A stretch of 64,000 bases of DNA from Brachyhypopomus gauderio (Eukaryota > Chordata > Actinopteri > Gymnotiformes > Hypopomidae), in the NCBI RefSeq assembly GCF_052324685.1, contig NC_135212.1, positions 49,563,898-49,627,897 on the forward strand, in the 5' to 3' direction. Numbering within the stretch: position 1 is the stretch's first letter; every line of letters begins with the position of its first letter. Shown piece after piece: positions 19,113-29,812 of this stretch. Below the pieces are notes generated by a model. It ran no database searches. It saw nothing but the letters and a program-made list of their open reading frames with translations, and was not told the origin of the DNA. Made by a program: the position numbers and the translations under genes.

Positions 19113-22100
19113 AATTACAGTTGTGTGTCGATTGCGATTTCAAAGATGCAAACACTTTCACAGCACAAAAGCAGCCGTATATGACTTGTGGGTACTGCAC
19201 TTACAACAGGAGACACGATTGTCAGAAATTAAGGAAAGCAACACCGACGAAGGTGGGATTCGAACCCACGCGTGCTATGCACAATGGATTAGCAGTTCAT
19301 CGCCTTAACCTCTCGGCCACCTCGTCAATTACAGTTGTGTGTCGATTGCGATTTCAAAGATGCAAACACTTTCACAGCACAAAAGGAGGCTTATCTGACT
19401 TGTGGGTCCTGCACTTACTTCAGGAGACACGATTGTCAGAAATTAAAGAAAACAACACCGACGAATGTGGTATTCAAACCCACGCGTGCAAAGCACAATG
19501 GATTAGCAGTCCATCGCCTTAACCTCTTGGCTACCTCGTCGCTTGTGGTTTTGTGTCGATTGCGATTTCAAAGATGCAAACACTTTCACAGCACAAAAGC
19601 AGCCGTATCTGACTTGTGGGTACTGCACTTACACCAGGAGACACGATTGTCAGAAATTAAAGAAAGCAACACCGACGAAGGTGGGATTCGAACCCACGCG
19701 TGCTATGCATAATGGATTAGCAGTCCATCTCCTTAACCTCTCGGCCACCTCGTCAATTACGGTTGTGTGTCGATTGCGATTTCAAAGATGCAAATACTTT
19801 CACAGCACAAAAGGAGGCTTATCTGACTTGTGGGTCCTGCACTTATATCAGGAGACACGATTGTCAGAAATTAAAGAAAGCAACACCGACGAAGGTGGGA
19901 TTCGAACCCACAAGTGCTATGCATAATGGATTAGCAGTCCATCGCCTTACCCTCTCGGCCACCTTGTCGTTTGTGGTTGTGTGTCGATTGCGATTTCAAA
20001 GATGCAAACACTTTCACAGCACAAAAGAAGGCTTATCTGACTTGTGGGTCCTGCACTTACACCAGGAGACACGATTGTCAGAAATTAAAGAAAGCAACAC
20101 CGACGAAGGTGGGATTCGAACCCACGCGTGCTATGCACAATGGATTAGCAGTCCATCGCCTTAACCTCTCGGCCACCTCGTCGTGTGTGGTTGTGTGTCG
20201 ATAGCAATTTCAAAGAAGCAAACACTTTCACAGCACAAAAGAAGGCTTTTCTGACTTGTGGGTCCTGTAGTTACAGCAGGAGACACGATTGTCAGAAATT
20301 AAAGAAAGCAACACCGACGAAGGTGGGATTCGAACACACACGTGCTATGCATAATGGATTAGCAGTCCATCGCCTTAATCTATCGGCCACCTTGTCGTTT
20401 GTGCTTGTGTGTCGATTGCGATTTCAAAGATGCAAACACTTTCACAGCACAAAAGCAGCCGTATATGACTTGTGGGTCCTGCACTTACAACAGGAGACAC
20501 GATTGTCAGAAATTAAAGAAAGCAACACCGACAAAGGTGGGATTCTAACCCACGCGTGCTATGCACAATGGATTAGCAGTCCATCCCCTTAACCTCTCGG
20601 CCACCTCGTCGTTTGTGGTTGTGTGTCGATTGCGATTTCAAAGATGCAAACACTTTCACAGCACAAAAGGAGGCTTATCTGACTTGTGGGTCCAGCACTT
20701 ATATCAGGAGACACGATTGTCAGAAATTAAAGAAAGCAACACCGACGAAGGTGGGATTCGAACCCACGCGTGCTATGCACAATGGATTAGCAGTCCATCG
20801 CCTTAACCTCTCGGCCACCTCGTCAATTACAGTTGTGTGTCGATTGCGATTTCAAAGATGCAAACACTTTCACAGCACAAAAGCAGCCGTATATGACTTG
20901 TGGGTACTGCACTTACACCAGGAGACACGATTGTCAGAAATTAAAGAAAGCAACACCGACGAAGGTGGGATTCGAACCCACGCGTGCTATGCATAATGGA
21001 TTAGCAGTCCATCTCCTTAACCTCTCGGCCACCTCGTCAATCACGGTTGTGTGTCGATTGCGATTTCAAAGATGCAAAGACTTTCACAGCACAAAAGGAG
21101 GCTTGTCTGACTTGTGGGTCCTGCACTTACATCAGGAGACACGATTGTCAGAAATTTAAAAAAGCAACACCGACGAAGGTGGGATTCGAACCCACGCGAG
21201 CTATGCAAAATGGATAAGCAGTCCATCACCTTAACCTCTAGGCCACCTCGTCGTTTGTGGTTGTGTGTCGATAGCAATTTCAAAGAAGCAAACACTTTCA
21301 CAGCACAAAAGAAGGCTTTTTTGACTTGTGGGTCCTGCACTTACATCAGGAGACACGATTGTCAGAAATTTAAAAAAGCAACACCGACGAAGGTGGGATT
21401 CGAACCCACGCGTGCTATGCAAAATTGATTAGCAGTCCATCACCTTAACCTCTAGGCCACCTCGTCGTTTGTGGTTGTTTGTCGATTGCGATTTCAAAGA
21501 TACAAACACTTTCACAGCACAAAAGAAGGCTTATCTGACTTGTGGGTCCTGCACTTACACCAGGAGACACGATTGTCAGAAATTAAAGAAAGCAACACCG
21601 ACGAAGGTGGGATTCTAACCCACGCGTGCTATGCACAATGGATTAGCAGTCCATCGCCTTAACCTCTCGGCCACCTCGTCAATTACGGTTGTGTGTCGAT
21701 TGCGATTTCAAAGATGCAAATACTTTCACAGCACAAAAGGAGGCGTATCTGACTTGTGGGTCCTGCACTTATATCAGGAGACACGATGGTCAGAAATTAA
21801 AGAAAGCAACACCGACGAAGGTGGGATTCGAACCCACGCGTGCTATGCACTATGGATTAGCAGTCCAACGCCTTAACCTCTCGGCCACCTCGTCGTTTGT
21901 GGTTGTGTGTCGATAGCAATTTCAAAGAAGCAAACACTTTCACAGCACAAAAGAAGGCTTTTCAGACTTGTGGGTCCTGTAGTTACAGCAGGAGACACGA
22001 TTGTCAGAAATTAAAGAAAGCAACACCGACGGAGGTGGGATTCGAACACACACGTGCTATGCATAATGGATTAGCAGTCCATCGCCTTAATCTATCGGCC

Positions 22101-22454
22101 ACCTTGTCGTTTGTGCTTGTGTGTCGATTGCGATTTCAAAGATGCAAACACTTTCACAGCACAAAAGCAGCCGTATATGACTTGTGGGTCCTGCACTTAC
22201 AACAGGAGACACGATTGTCAGAAATTAAAGAAAGCAACACCGACGAAGGTGGGATTCGAACCCACGCATGCTATGCACAATGGATTAGCAGTCCATCGCC
22301 TTAACCTCTCGGCCACCTCATTGTTTGTGGTGGTGTGTCGATTGCGATTTCAAAGATGCAAACACTTTCACAGCACAAAAGGAGGCTTATCTGACTTGTG
22401 GGTCCTGCTCTTATATCAGGAGACACGATTGTCAGAAATTAAAGAAAGCAACAC

Positions 22455-22536
22455 CGACGAAGGTGGGATTCGAACCCACGCGTGCTATGCACAAGGGATT
22501 AGCAGTCCATCGCCTTAACCTCTCGGCCACCTCGTC
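22455..22536 (-). tRNA. tRNA-Ser(GCU), class M (anticodon-stem mismatch)
   Basis: Class A with cacaagggatt, which puts a U28-C42 mismatch in the anticodon stem. A and B boxes intact. Starts: 22455 32727 42357 53699 59049 60333 61617. Copy 61617 also has cacacgtgc in the variable arm. Confidence 0.82.
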
Positions 22537-22668
22537 AATTACAGTTGTGTGTCGATTGCGATTTCAAAGATGCAAACACTTTCACAGCACAAAAGGAGGC
22601 TTATCTGACTTGTGGGTCCTGCACTTACTTCAGGAGACACGATTGTCAGAAATTAAAGAAAACAACAC

Positions 22669-22750
22669 CGACAAATGTGGTATTCAAACCCACGCGTGCA
22701 AAGCACAATGGATTAGCAGTCCATCGCCTTAACCTCTTGGCTACCTCGTC
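22669..22750 (-). tRNA. tRNA-Ser(GCU)-like, class C'
   Basis: Class C with gacaaatgtgg at the acceptor 3' strand, losing a further acceptor pair. Starts: 22669 23097 32941 42571 53913 59263 60547 61831. Copy 53913 has cgcaagc in the variable arm, removing its stem. Confidence 0.62.
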
Positions 22751-22882
22751 GCTTGCGGTTTTGTGTCGATTGTGATTTCAAAGATGCAAACACTTTCACA
22801 GCACAAAAGCAGCCGTATCTGACTTGTGGGTCCTGCACTTACACCAGGAGACACGATTGTCAGAAATTAAAAAAAGCAACAC

Positions 22883-22964
22883 CGACGAAGGTGGGATTCG
22901 AACACACGCGTGCTATGCACAATGGATAAGCAGTCCATCGCCTTAACCTCTCGGCCACCTCGTC
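22883..22964 (-). tRNA. tRNA-Ser(GCU), class J' (J with A37 to U)
   Basis: Class J plus ggataagcag, which replaces purine 37 by U. T7 terminator. Starts: 22883 33155 42785 54127 60761. Confidence 0.72.
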
Positions 22965-23310
22965 AATTACGGTTGTGTGTCGATTGCGATTTCAAAGATG
23001 CAAACACTTTCACAACACAAAAGCAGGCTTGTCTGACTTGTGGGTCCTGCACTTACATCAGGAGACACGATTGTCAGAAATTAAAGAAAACAACACCGAC
23101 AAATGTGGTATTCAAACCCACGCGTGCAAAGCACAATGGATTAGCAGTCCATCGCCTTAACCTCTTGGCTACCTCGTCGCTTGTGGTTTTGTGTCGATTG
23201 TGATTTCAAAGATGCAAACACTTTCACAGCACAAAAGCAGCCGTATCTGACTTGTGGGTCCTGCACTTACACCAGGAGACACGATTGTCAGAAATTAAAA
23301 AAAGCAACAC

Positions 23311-23392
23311 CGACGAAGGTGGGATTCGAACACACGCGTGCTATGCACAATGGATTAGCAGTCCATCGCCTTAACCTCTCGGCCACCTCATT
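23311..23392 (-). tRNA. tRNA-Ser(GCU), class J (T-stem mismatch, T7)
   Basis: Like class A except gaacacacgcg, giving a T52-C62 mismatch in the T stem. T7 terminator. Starts: 23311 26521 34867 46209. Copy 46209 has a trailer change (aaaaaacgc). Confidence 0.8.
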
Positions 23393-23394
23393 GT

Positions 23395-26390
23395 TTGTGG
23401 TGGTGTGTCGATTGCGATTTCAAAGATGCAAACACTTTCACAACACAAAAGCAGGCTTGTCTGACTTGTGGGTCCTGCACTTACATCAGGAGACACGATT
23501 GTCAGAAATTAAAGAAAGCAACACCGACGAAGGTGGGATTCGAACCCACGCGTGCAAAGCACAATGGATTAGCAGTCCATCGCCTTAACCTCTCGGCCAC
23601 CTTGTCAATCACGGTTGTGTGTCGATTGCGATTTCAAAGATGCAAACACTTTCACAGCACAAAAGGAGGCTTGTCTGACTTGTGGGTCCTGCACTTACAT
23701 CAGGAGACACGATTGTCAGAAATTTAAAAAAGCAACACCGACGAAGGTGGGATTCGAACCCACGCGAGCTATGCAAAATGGATAAGCAGTCCATCACCTT
23801 AACCTCTAGGCCACCTCGTCGTTTGTGGTTGTGTGTCGATAGCAATTTCAAAGAAGCAAACACTTTCACAGCACAAAAGAAGGCTTTTTTGACTTGTGGG
23901 TCCTGCACTTACATCAGGAGACACGATTGTCAGAAATTTAAAAAAGCAACACCGACGAAGGTGGGATTCGAACCCACGCGTGCTATGCAAAATTGATTAG
24001 CAGTCCATCACCTTAACCTCTAGGCCACCTCGTCGTTTGTGGTTGTTTGTCGATTGCGATTTCAAAGATGCAAACACTTTCACAGCACAAAAGAAGGCTT
24101 ATCTGACTTGTGGGTCCTGCACTTACACCAGGAGACACGATTGTCAGAAATTAAAGAAAGCAACACCGACGAAGGTGGGATTCTAACCCACGCGTGCTAT
24201 GCACAATGGATTAGCAGTCCATCGCCTTAACCTCTCGGCCACCTCGTCAATTACGGTTGTGTGTCGATTGCGATTTCAAAGATGCAAATACTTTCACAGC
24301 ACAAAAGGAGGCGTATCTGACTTGTGGGTCCTGCACTTATATCAGGAGACACGATGGTCAGAAATTAAAGAAAGCAACACCGACGAAGGTGGGATTCGAA
24401 CCCACGCGTGCTATGCACAATGGATTAGCAGTCCATCGCCTTAACCTCTCGGCCACCTCGTCGTTTGTGGTTGTGTGTCGATAGCAATTTCAAAGAAGCA
24501 AACACTTTCACAGCACAAAAGAAGGCTTTTCTGACTTGTGGGTCCTGTAGTTACAGCAGGAGACACGATTGTCAGAAATTAAAGAAAGCAACACCGACGG
24601 AGGTGGGATTCGAACACACACGTGCTATGCATAATGGATTAGCAGTCCATCGCCTTAATCTATCGGCCACCTTGTCGTTTGTGCTTGTGTGTCGATTGCG
24701 ATTTCAAAGATGCAAACACTTTCACAGCACAAAAGCAGCCGTATATGACTTGTGGGTCCTGCACTTACAACAGGAGACACGATTGTCAGAAATTAAAGAA
24801 AGCAACACCGACGAAGGTGGGATTCGAACCCACGCATGCTATGCACAATGGATTAGCAGTCCATCGCCTTAACCTCTCGGCCACCTCATTGTTTGTGGTG
24901 GTGTGTCGATTGCGATTTCAAAGATGCAAACACTTTCACAACACAAAAGCAGGCTTGTCTGACTTGTGGGTCCTGCACTTACATCAGGAGACACGATTGT
25001 CAGAAATTAAAGAAAGCAACACCGACGAAGGTGGGATTCGAACCCACGCGTGCAAAGCACAATGGATTAGCAGTCCATCGCCTTAACCTCTCGGCCACCT
25101 TGTCAATCACGGTTGTGTGTCGATTGCGATTTCAAAGATGCAAACACTTTCACAGCACAAAAGGAGGCTTGTCTGACTTGTGGGTCCTGCACTTACATCA
25201 GGAGACACGATTGTCAGAAATTTAAAAAAGCAACACCGACGAAGGTGGGATTCGAACCCACGCGAGCTATGCAAAATGGATAAGCAGTCCATCACCTTAA
25301 CCTCTAGGCCACCTCGTCGTTTGTGGTTGTGTGTCGATAGCAATTTCAAAGAAGCAAACACTTTCACAGCACAAAAGAAGGCTTTTTTGACTTGTGGGTC
25401 CTGCACTTACATCAGGAGACACGATTGTCAGAAATTTAAAAAAGCAACACCGACGAAGGTGGGATTCGAACCCACGCGTGCTATGCAAAATTGATTAGCA
25501 GTCCATCACCTTAACCTCTAGGCCACCTCGTCGTTTGTGGTTGTTTGTCGATTGCGATTTCAAAGATGCAAACACTTTCACAGCACAAAAGAAGGCTTAT
25601 CTGACTTGTGGGTCCTGCACTTACACCAGGAGACACGATTGTCAGAAATTAAAGAAAGCAACACCGACGAAGGTGGGATTCTAACCCACGCGTGCTATGC
25701 ACAATGGATTAGCAGTCCATCGCCTTAACCTCTCGGCCACCTCGTCAATTACGGTTGTGTGTCGATTGCGATTTCAAAGATGCAAATACTTTCACAGCAC
25801 AAAAGGAGGCGTATCTGACTTGTGGGTCCTGCACTTATATCAGGAGACACGATGGTCAGAAATTAAAGAAAGCAACACCGACGAAGGTGGGATTCGAACC
25901 CACGCGTGCTATGCACAATGGATTAGCAGTCCATCGCCTTAACCTCTCGGCCACCTCGTCGTTTGTGGTTGTGTGTCGATAGCAATTTCAAAGAAGCAAA
26001 CACTTTCACAGCACAAAAGAAGGCTTTTCTGACTTGTGGGTCCTGTAGTTACAGCAGGAGACACGATTGTCAGAAATTAAAGAAAGCAACACCGACGGAG
26101 GTGGGATTCGAACACACACGTGCTATGCATAATGGATTAGCAGTCCATCGCCTTAATCTATCGGCCACCTTGTCGTTTGTGCTTGTGTGTCGATTGCGAT
26201 TTCAAAGATGCAAACACTTTCACAGCACAAAAGCAGCCGTATATGACTTGTGGGTCCTGCACTTACAACAGGAGACACGATTGTCAGAAATTAAAGAAAG
26301 CAACACCGACGAAGGTGGGATTCGAACCCACGCATGCTATGCACAATGGATTAGCAGTCCATCGCCTTAACCTCTCGGCCACCTCGTTGT
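23395..26390. repeat. Seven-unit tandem duplication (1,498 bp)
   Basis: G E1 E2 N1 A B H at 23525-24809 and again at 25023-26307 with almost identical spacers. The last H differs at its acceptor end (ctcattg against ctcgttg). Confidence 0.86.
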
Positions 26391-26948
26391 TTGTGGTGGT
26401 GTGTTGATTGCGATTTCAAAGATGCAAACACTTTCACAGCACAAAAGGAGGCTTGTCTGACTTGTGGGTCCTGCACTTACATCAGGAGACACGATTGTCA
26501 GAAATTAAAAAAAGCAACACCGACGAAGGTGGGATTCGAACACACGCGTGCTATGCACAATGGATTAGCAGTCCATCGCCTTAACCTCTCGGCCACCTCG
26601 TCGTGTGTGGTTGTGTGTCGATAGCAATTTCAAAGAAGCAAACACTTTCACAGCACAAAAGAAGGCTTTTCTGACTTGTGGGTCCTGTAGTTACAGCAGG
26701 AGACACAATTGTCAGAAATTAAAGAAAGCAACACCGACGAAGGTGGGATTCGAACACACACGTGCTATGCATAATGGATTAGCAGTCCATCGCCTTAATC
26801 TATCGGCCACCTTGTCGTTTGTGCTTGTGTGTCGATTGCGATTTCAAAGATGCAAACACTTTCACAGCACAAAAGCAGCCGTATATGACTTGTGGGTCCT
26901 GCACTTACAACAGGAGACACGATTGTCAGAAATTAAAGAAAGCAACAC

Positions 26949-27030
26949 CGACGAAGGTGGGATTCTAATCCACGCGTGCTATGCACAATGGATTAGCAGT
27001 CCATCCCCTTAACCTCTCGGCCACCTCGTC
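26949..27030 (-). tRNA. tRNA-Ser(GCU)-like, class N3
   Basis: As N2 but with gattctaatcc (an extra T-stem change) and the normal gacgaagg end. Starts: 26949 35295 46637, the same block in three copies. Confidence 0.62.
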
Positions 27031-27376
27031 GTTTGTGGTTGTGTGTCAATTGCGATTTCAAAGATGCAAACACTTTCACAGCACAAAAGGAGGCTTATCT
27101 GACTTGTGGGTCCTGCACTTATATCAGGAGACACGATTGTCAGAAATTAAAGAAAGCAACACCGACGAAGGTGGGATTCGAACCCACGCGTGCTATGCAC
27201 AATGGATTAGCAGTCCATCGCCTTAACCTCTCGGCCACCTCGTCGTTTGTGGTTGTGTGTCGATAGCAATTTCAAAGAAGCAAACACTTTCACAGCACAA
27301 AAGCAGCCGTATATGACTTGTTGGTCCTGCACTTACAAGAGGAGACACGATTGTCAGAAATTAAAGAAAGCAACAC

Positions 27377-27458
27377 CGACGAAGGTGGGATTCGAACCCA
27401 CGCGTGCTATGCACAATGGATTAGCAGTCCATCCCCTTAACCTCTTGGCCACCTCGTC
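27377..27458 (-). tRNA. tRNA-Ser(GCU), class P'
   Basis: As P but with the normal tgcacaat variable arm. Starts: 27377 35723 47065 62901. Copy 62901 also has discriminator T (plus strand cacagacg) and a D-loop change (ttaatctc). Confidence 0.76.
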
Positions 27459-27590
27459 GTTTGTGGTTGTGTGTCGATTGCGATTTCAAAGATGCAAACA
27501 CTTTCACAGCACAAAAGGAGGCTTATCTGACTTGTGGGTCCTGCACTTATATCAGGAGACACGATTGTCAGAAATTAAAGAAAGCAACAC

Positions 27591-27672
27591 CGACGAAGGT
27601 GGGATTCAAACCCACGCGTGCTATGCACAATGGATTAGCAGTCCATCGCCTTAACCTCTCTGCCACCTCGTC
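27591..27672 (-). tRNA. tRNA-Ser(GCU)-like, class AF, B box broken
   Basis: Class A with gattcaaaccc (TTTGA in the T loop) and ctctctgcc in the D arm. Probably non-functional. Starts: 27591 35937 47279. The split locus at 17248 shares the T-loop change. Confidence 0.66.
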
Positions 27673-28446
27673 AATTACAGTTGTGTGTCGATTGCGATTT
27701 CAAAGATGCAAACACTTTCACAGCACAAAAGGAGGCTTATCTGACTTGTGGGTCCTGCACTTATATCAGGAGACACGATTGTCAGAAATTAAAGAAAGCA
27801 ACACCGACGAAGGTGGGATTCGAACCCACGCGTGCTATGCACAATGGATTAGCAGTCCATCGCCTTAACCTCTCGGCCACCTCGTCAATTACAGTTGTGT
27901 GTCGATTGCGATTTCAAAGATGCAAACACTATCACAGCACAAAAGGAGGCTTATCTGACTTGTGGGTCCTGCACTTATATCAGGAGACACGATTGTCAGA
28001 AATTAAAGAAAGCAACACCGACGAAGGTGGGATTCGAACCCACGCGTGCTATGCACAATGGATTAGCAGTCCATCGCCTTAACCTCTCGGCCACCTCGTC
28101 AATTACAGTTGTGAGTCGATTGCGATTTCAAAGATGCAAACACTTTCACAGCACAAAAGGAGGCTTATCTGACTTGTGGGTCCTGCACTTACTTCAGGAG
28201 ACAAGATTGTCAGAAATTAAAGAAAACAACACCGACGAATGTGGTATTCAAACCCACGCGTGCAAAGCACAATGGATTAGCAGTCCATCGCCTTAACCTC
28301 TTGGCTACCTCGTCGCTTGTGGTTTTGTGTCGATTGCGATTTCAAAGATGCAAACACTTTCACAGCACAAAAGCAGCCGAATCTGACTTGTGGGTCCTGC
28401 ACTTACACCAGGAGACACGATTGTCAGAAATTAAAAAAAGCAACAC

Positions 28447-28528
28447 CGACGAAGGTGGGATTCAAACACACGCGTGCTATGCACAATGGATTAGCAGTCC
28501 ATCGCCTTAACCTCTCGGCCACCTCGTC
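28447..28528 (-). tRNA. tRNA-Ser(GCU)-like, class JF, B box broken
   Basis: Class J with gattcaaacac: the T-loop C is lost (TTTGA) in addition to the T-stem mismatch. T7 terminator. Starts: 28447 29303 36793 37649 48135. Confidence 0.65.
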
Positions 28529-28660
28529 AATTATGGTTGTGTGTCGATTGCGATTTCAAAGATGCAAACACTTTCACAACACAAAAGCAGGCTTGTCTGA
28601 CTTGTGGGTCCTGCACTTACATCAGGAGACACGATTGTCAGAAATTAAAAAAAGCAACAC

Positions 28661-28742
28661 CGACGAAGGTGGGACTCGAACCCACGCGTGCAAAGCACAA
28701 TGGTTAAGCAGTCCATCGCCTTAACCTCTCGGCCACCTCGTC
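28661..28742 (-). tRNA. tRNA-Ser(GCU), class G' (U37 and broken 31-39 pair)
   Basis: As class G with gactcgaaccc, but the plus strand has tggttaagcag, changing A37 to U and U39 to A. This removes the 31-39 pair and the normal purine 37. Starts: 28661 37007, copies of one another at 39-unit distance. Confidence 0.75.
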
Positions 28743-29716
28743 AATTACAGTTGTGTGTCGATTGCGATTTCAAAGATGCAAACACTATCACAGCACAAAA
28801 GGAGGCTTATCTGACTTGTGGGTCCTGCACTTATATCAGGAGACACGATTGTCAGAAATTAAAGAAAGCAACACCGACGAAGGTGGGATTCGAACCCACG
28901 CGTGCTATGCACAATGGATTAGCAGTCCATCGCCTTAACCTCTCGGCCACCTCGTCAATTACAGTTGTGAGTCGATTGCGATTTCAAAGATGCAAACACT
29001 TTCACAGCACAAAAGGAGGCTTATCTGACTTGTGGGTCCTGCACTTACTTCAGGAGACAAGATTGTCAGAAATTAAAGAAAACAACACCGACGAATGTGG
29101 TATTCAAACCCACGCGTGCAAAGCACAATGGATTAGCAGTCCATCGCCTTAACCTCTTGGCTACCTCGTCGCTTGTGGTTTTGTGTCGATTGCGATTTCA
29201 AAGATGCAAACACTTTCACAGCACAAAAGCAGCCGAATCTGACTTGTGGGTCCTGCACTTACACCAGGAGACACGATTGTCAGAAATTAAAAAAAGCAAC
29301 ACCGACGAAGGTGGGATTCAAACACACGCGTGCTATGCACAATGGATTAGCAGTCCATCGCCTTAACCTCTCGGCCACCTCGTCAATTATGGTTGTGTGT
29401 CGATTGCGATTTCAAAGATGCAAACACTTTCACAACACAAAAGCAGGCTTGTCTGACTTGTGGGTCCTGCACTTACATCAGGAGACACGATTGTCAGAAA
29501 TTAAAAAAAGCAACACCGACGAAGGTGGGACTCGAACCCACGCGTGCAAAGCACAATGGATTAGCAGTCCATCGCCTTAACCTCTCGGCCACCTCGTCAA
29601 TTATGGTTGTGTGTCGATTGTGATTTCAAAGATGCAAACACTTTCACAGCACAAAAGCAGGCTTGTCTGACTTGTGGGTCCTGCACTTACATCAGGAGAC
29701 ACGATTGTCAGAAATT

Positions 29717-29723
29717 AAAAAAA
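29717..29723 (-). terminator. Strong Pol III terminator T7 (example)
   Basis: The G unit at 29731 has seven consecutive Ts on the minus strand 8-14 nt past the tRNA end. The same T7 is in most J, J', JF and G units. One B' copy (15536) also has it. Confidence 0.8.
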
Positions 29724-29730
29724 GCAACAC

Positions 29731-29812
29731 CGACGAAGGTGGGATTCGAACCCACGCGTGCAAAGCACAATGGATTAGCAGTCCATCGCCTTAACCTCTC
29801 GGCCACCTCGTC
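29731..29812 (-). tRNA. tRNA-Ser(GCU), class G (intact, mostly T7 terminator)
   Basis: Identical to class A except for the variable-arm loop (TTT instead of ATA; GTGC/GCAC stem kept). Acceptor, D, anticodon and T stems are all good, and this copy has T7 just past its 3' end, so it has every visible requirement for transcription. Starts: 23525 25023 29517 29731 29945 33369 37863 38077 38291 42999 48349 48563 48777 54341 60975 62259 63756. Copies 29517, 37863 and 48349 have GTTCGAGTCC in the B box, still consensus. 29945, 38291 and 48777 have a D-loop change (aacgtctcgg), and 48777 also a T-stem change. 54341 loses the first acceptor base pair. 63756 has a T-stem mismatch. 23525, 25023, 33369 and 62259 have the weak terminator. 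Confidence 0.93.

Larger units (their letters stand above)
19091..23392 (-). repeat. Array segment 3a: split-gene remainder and 20 units, starts 19245-23311
   Basis: After the 5' remainder of the split tRNA (19091-19112) the class order is At C D S A B' N2 A D E1 E2 N1 Y B H M C' J' C' J. The stretch from 19887 to about 23000 recurs 48 units later at 30159 to about 33300. Confidence 0.88.
23393..28100 (-). repeat. Array segment 3b: 22 units, starts 23525-28019
   Basis: Class order: G E1 E2 N1 A B H, the same seven again, then J B' N3 A P' AF A A. The first fourteen units are a seven-unit (1,498-bp) tandem duplication. Confidence 0.88.

Noticed and set aside
19039-19308. Open frame crossing the right end of the piggyBac-like element
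   Set aside because: It joins element-end sequence to array spacer and has no homology beyond the array translation.
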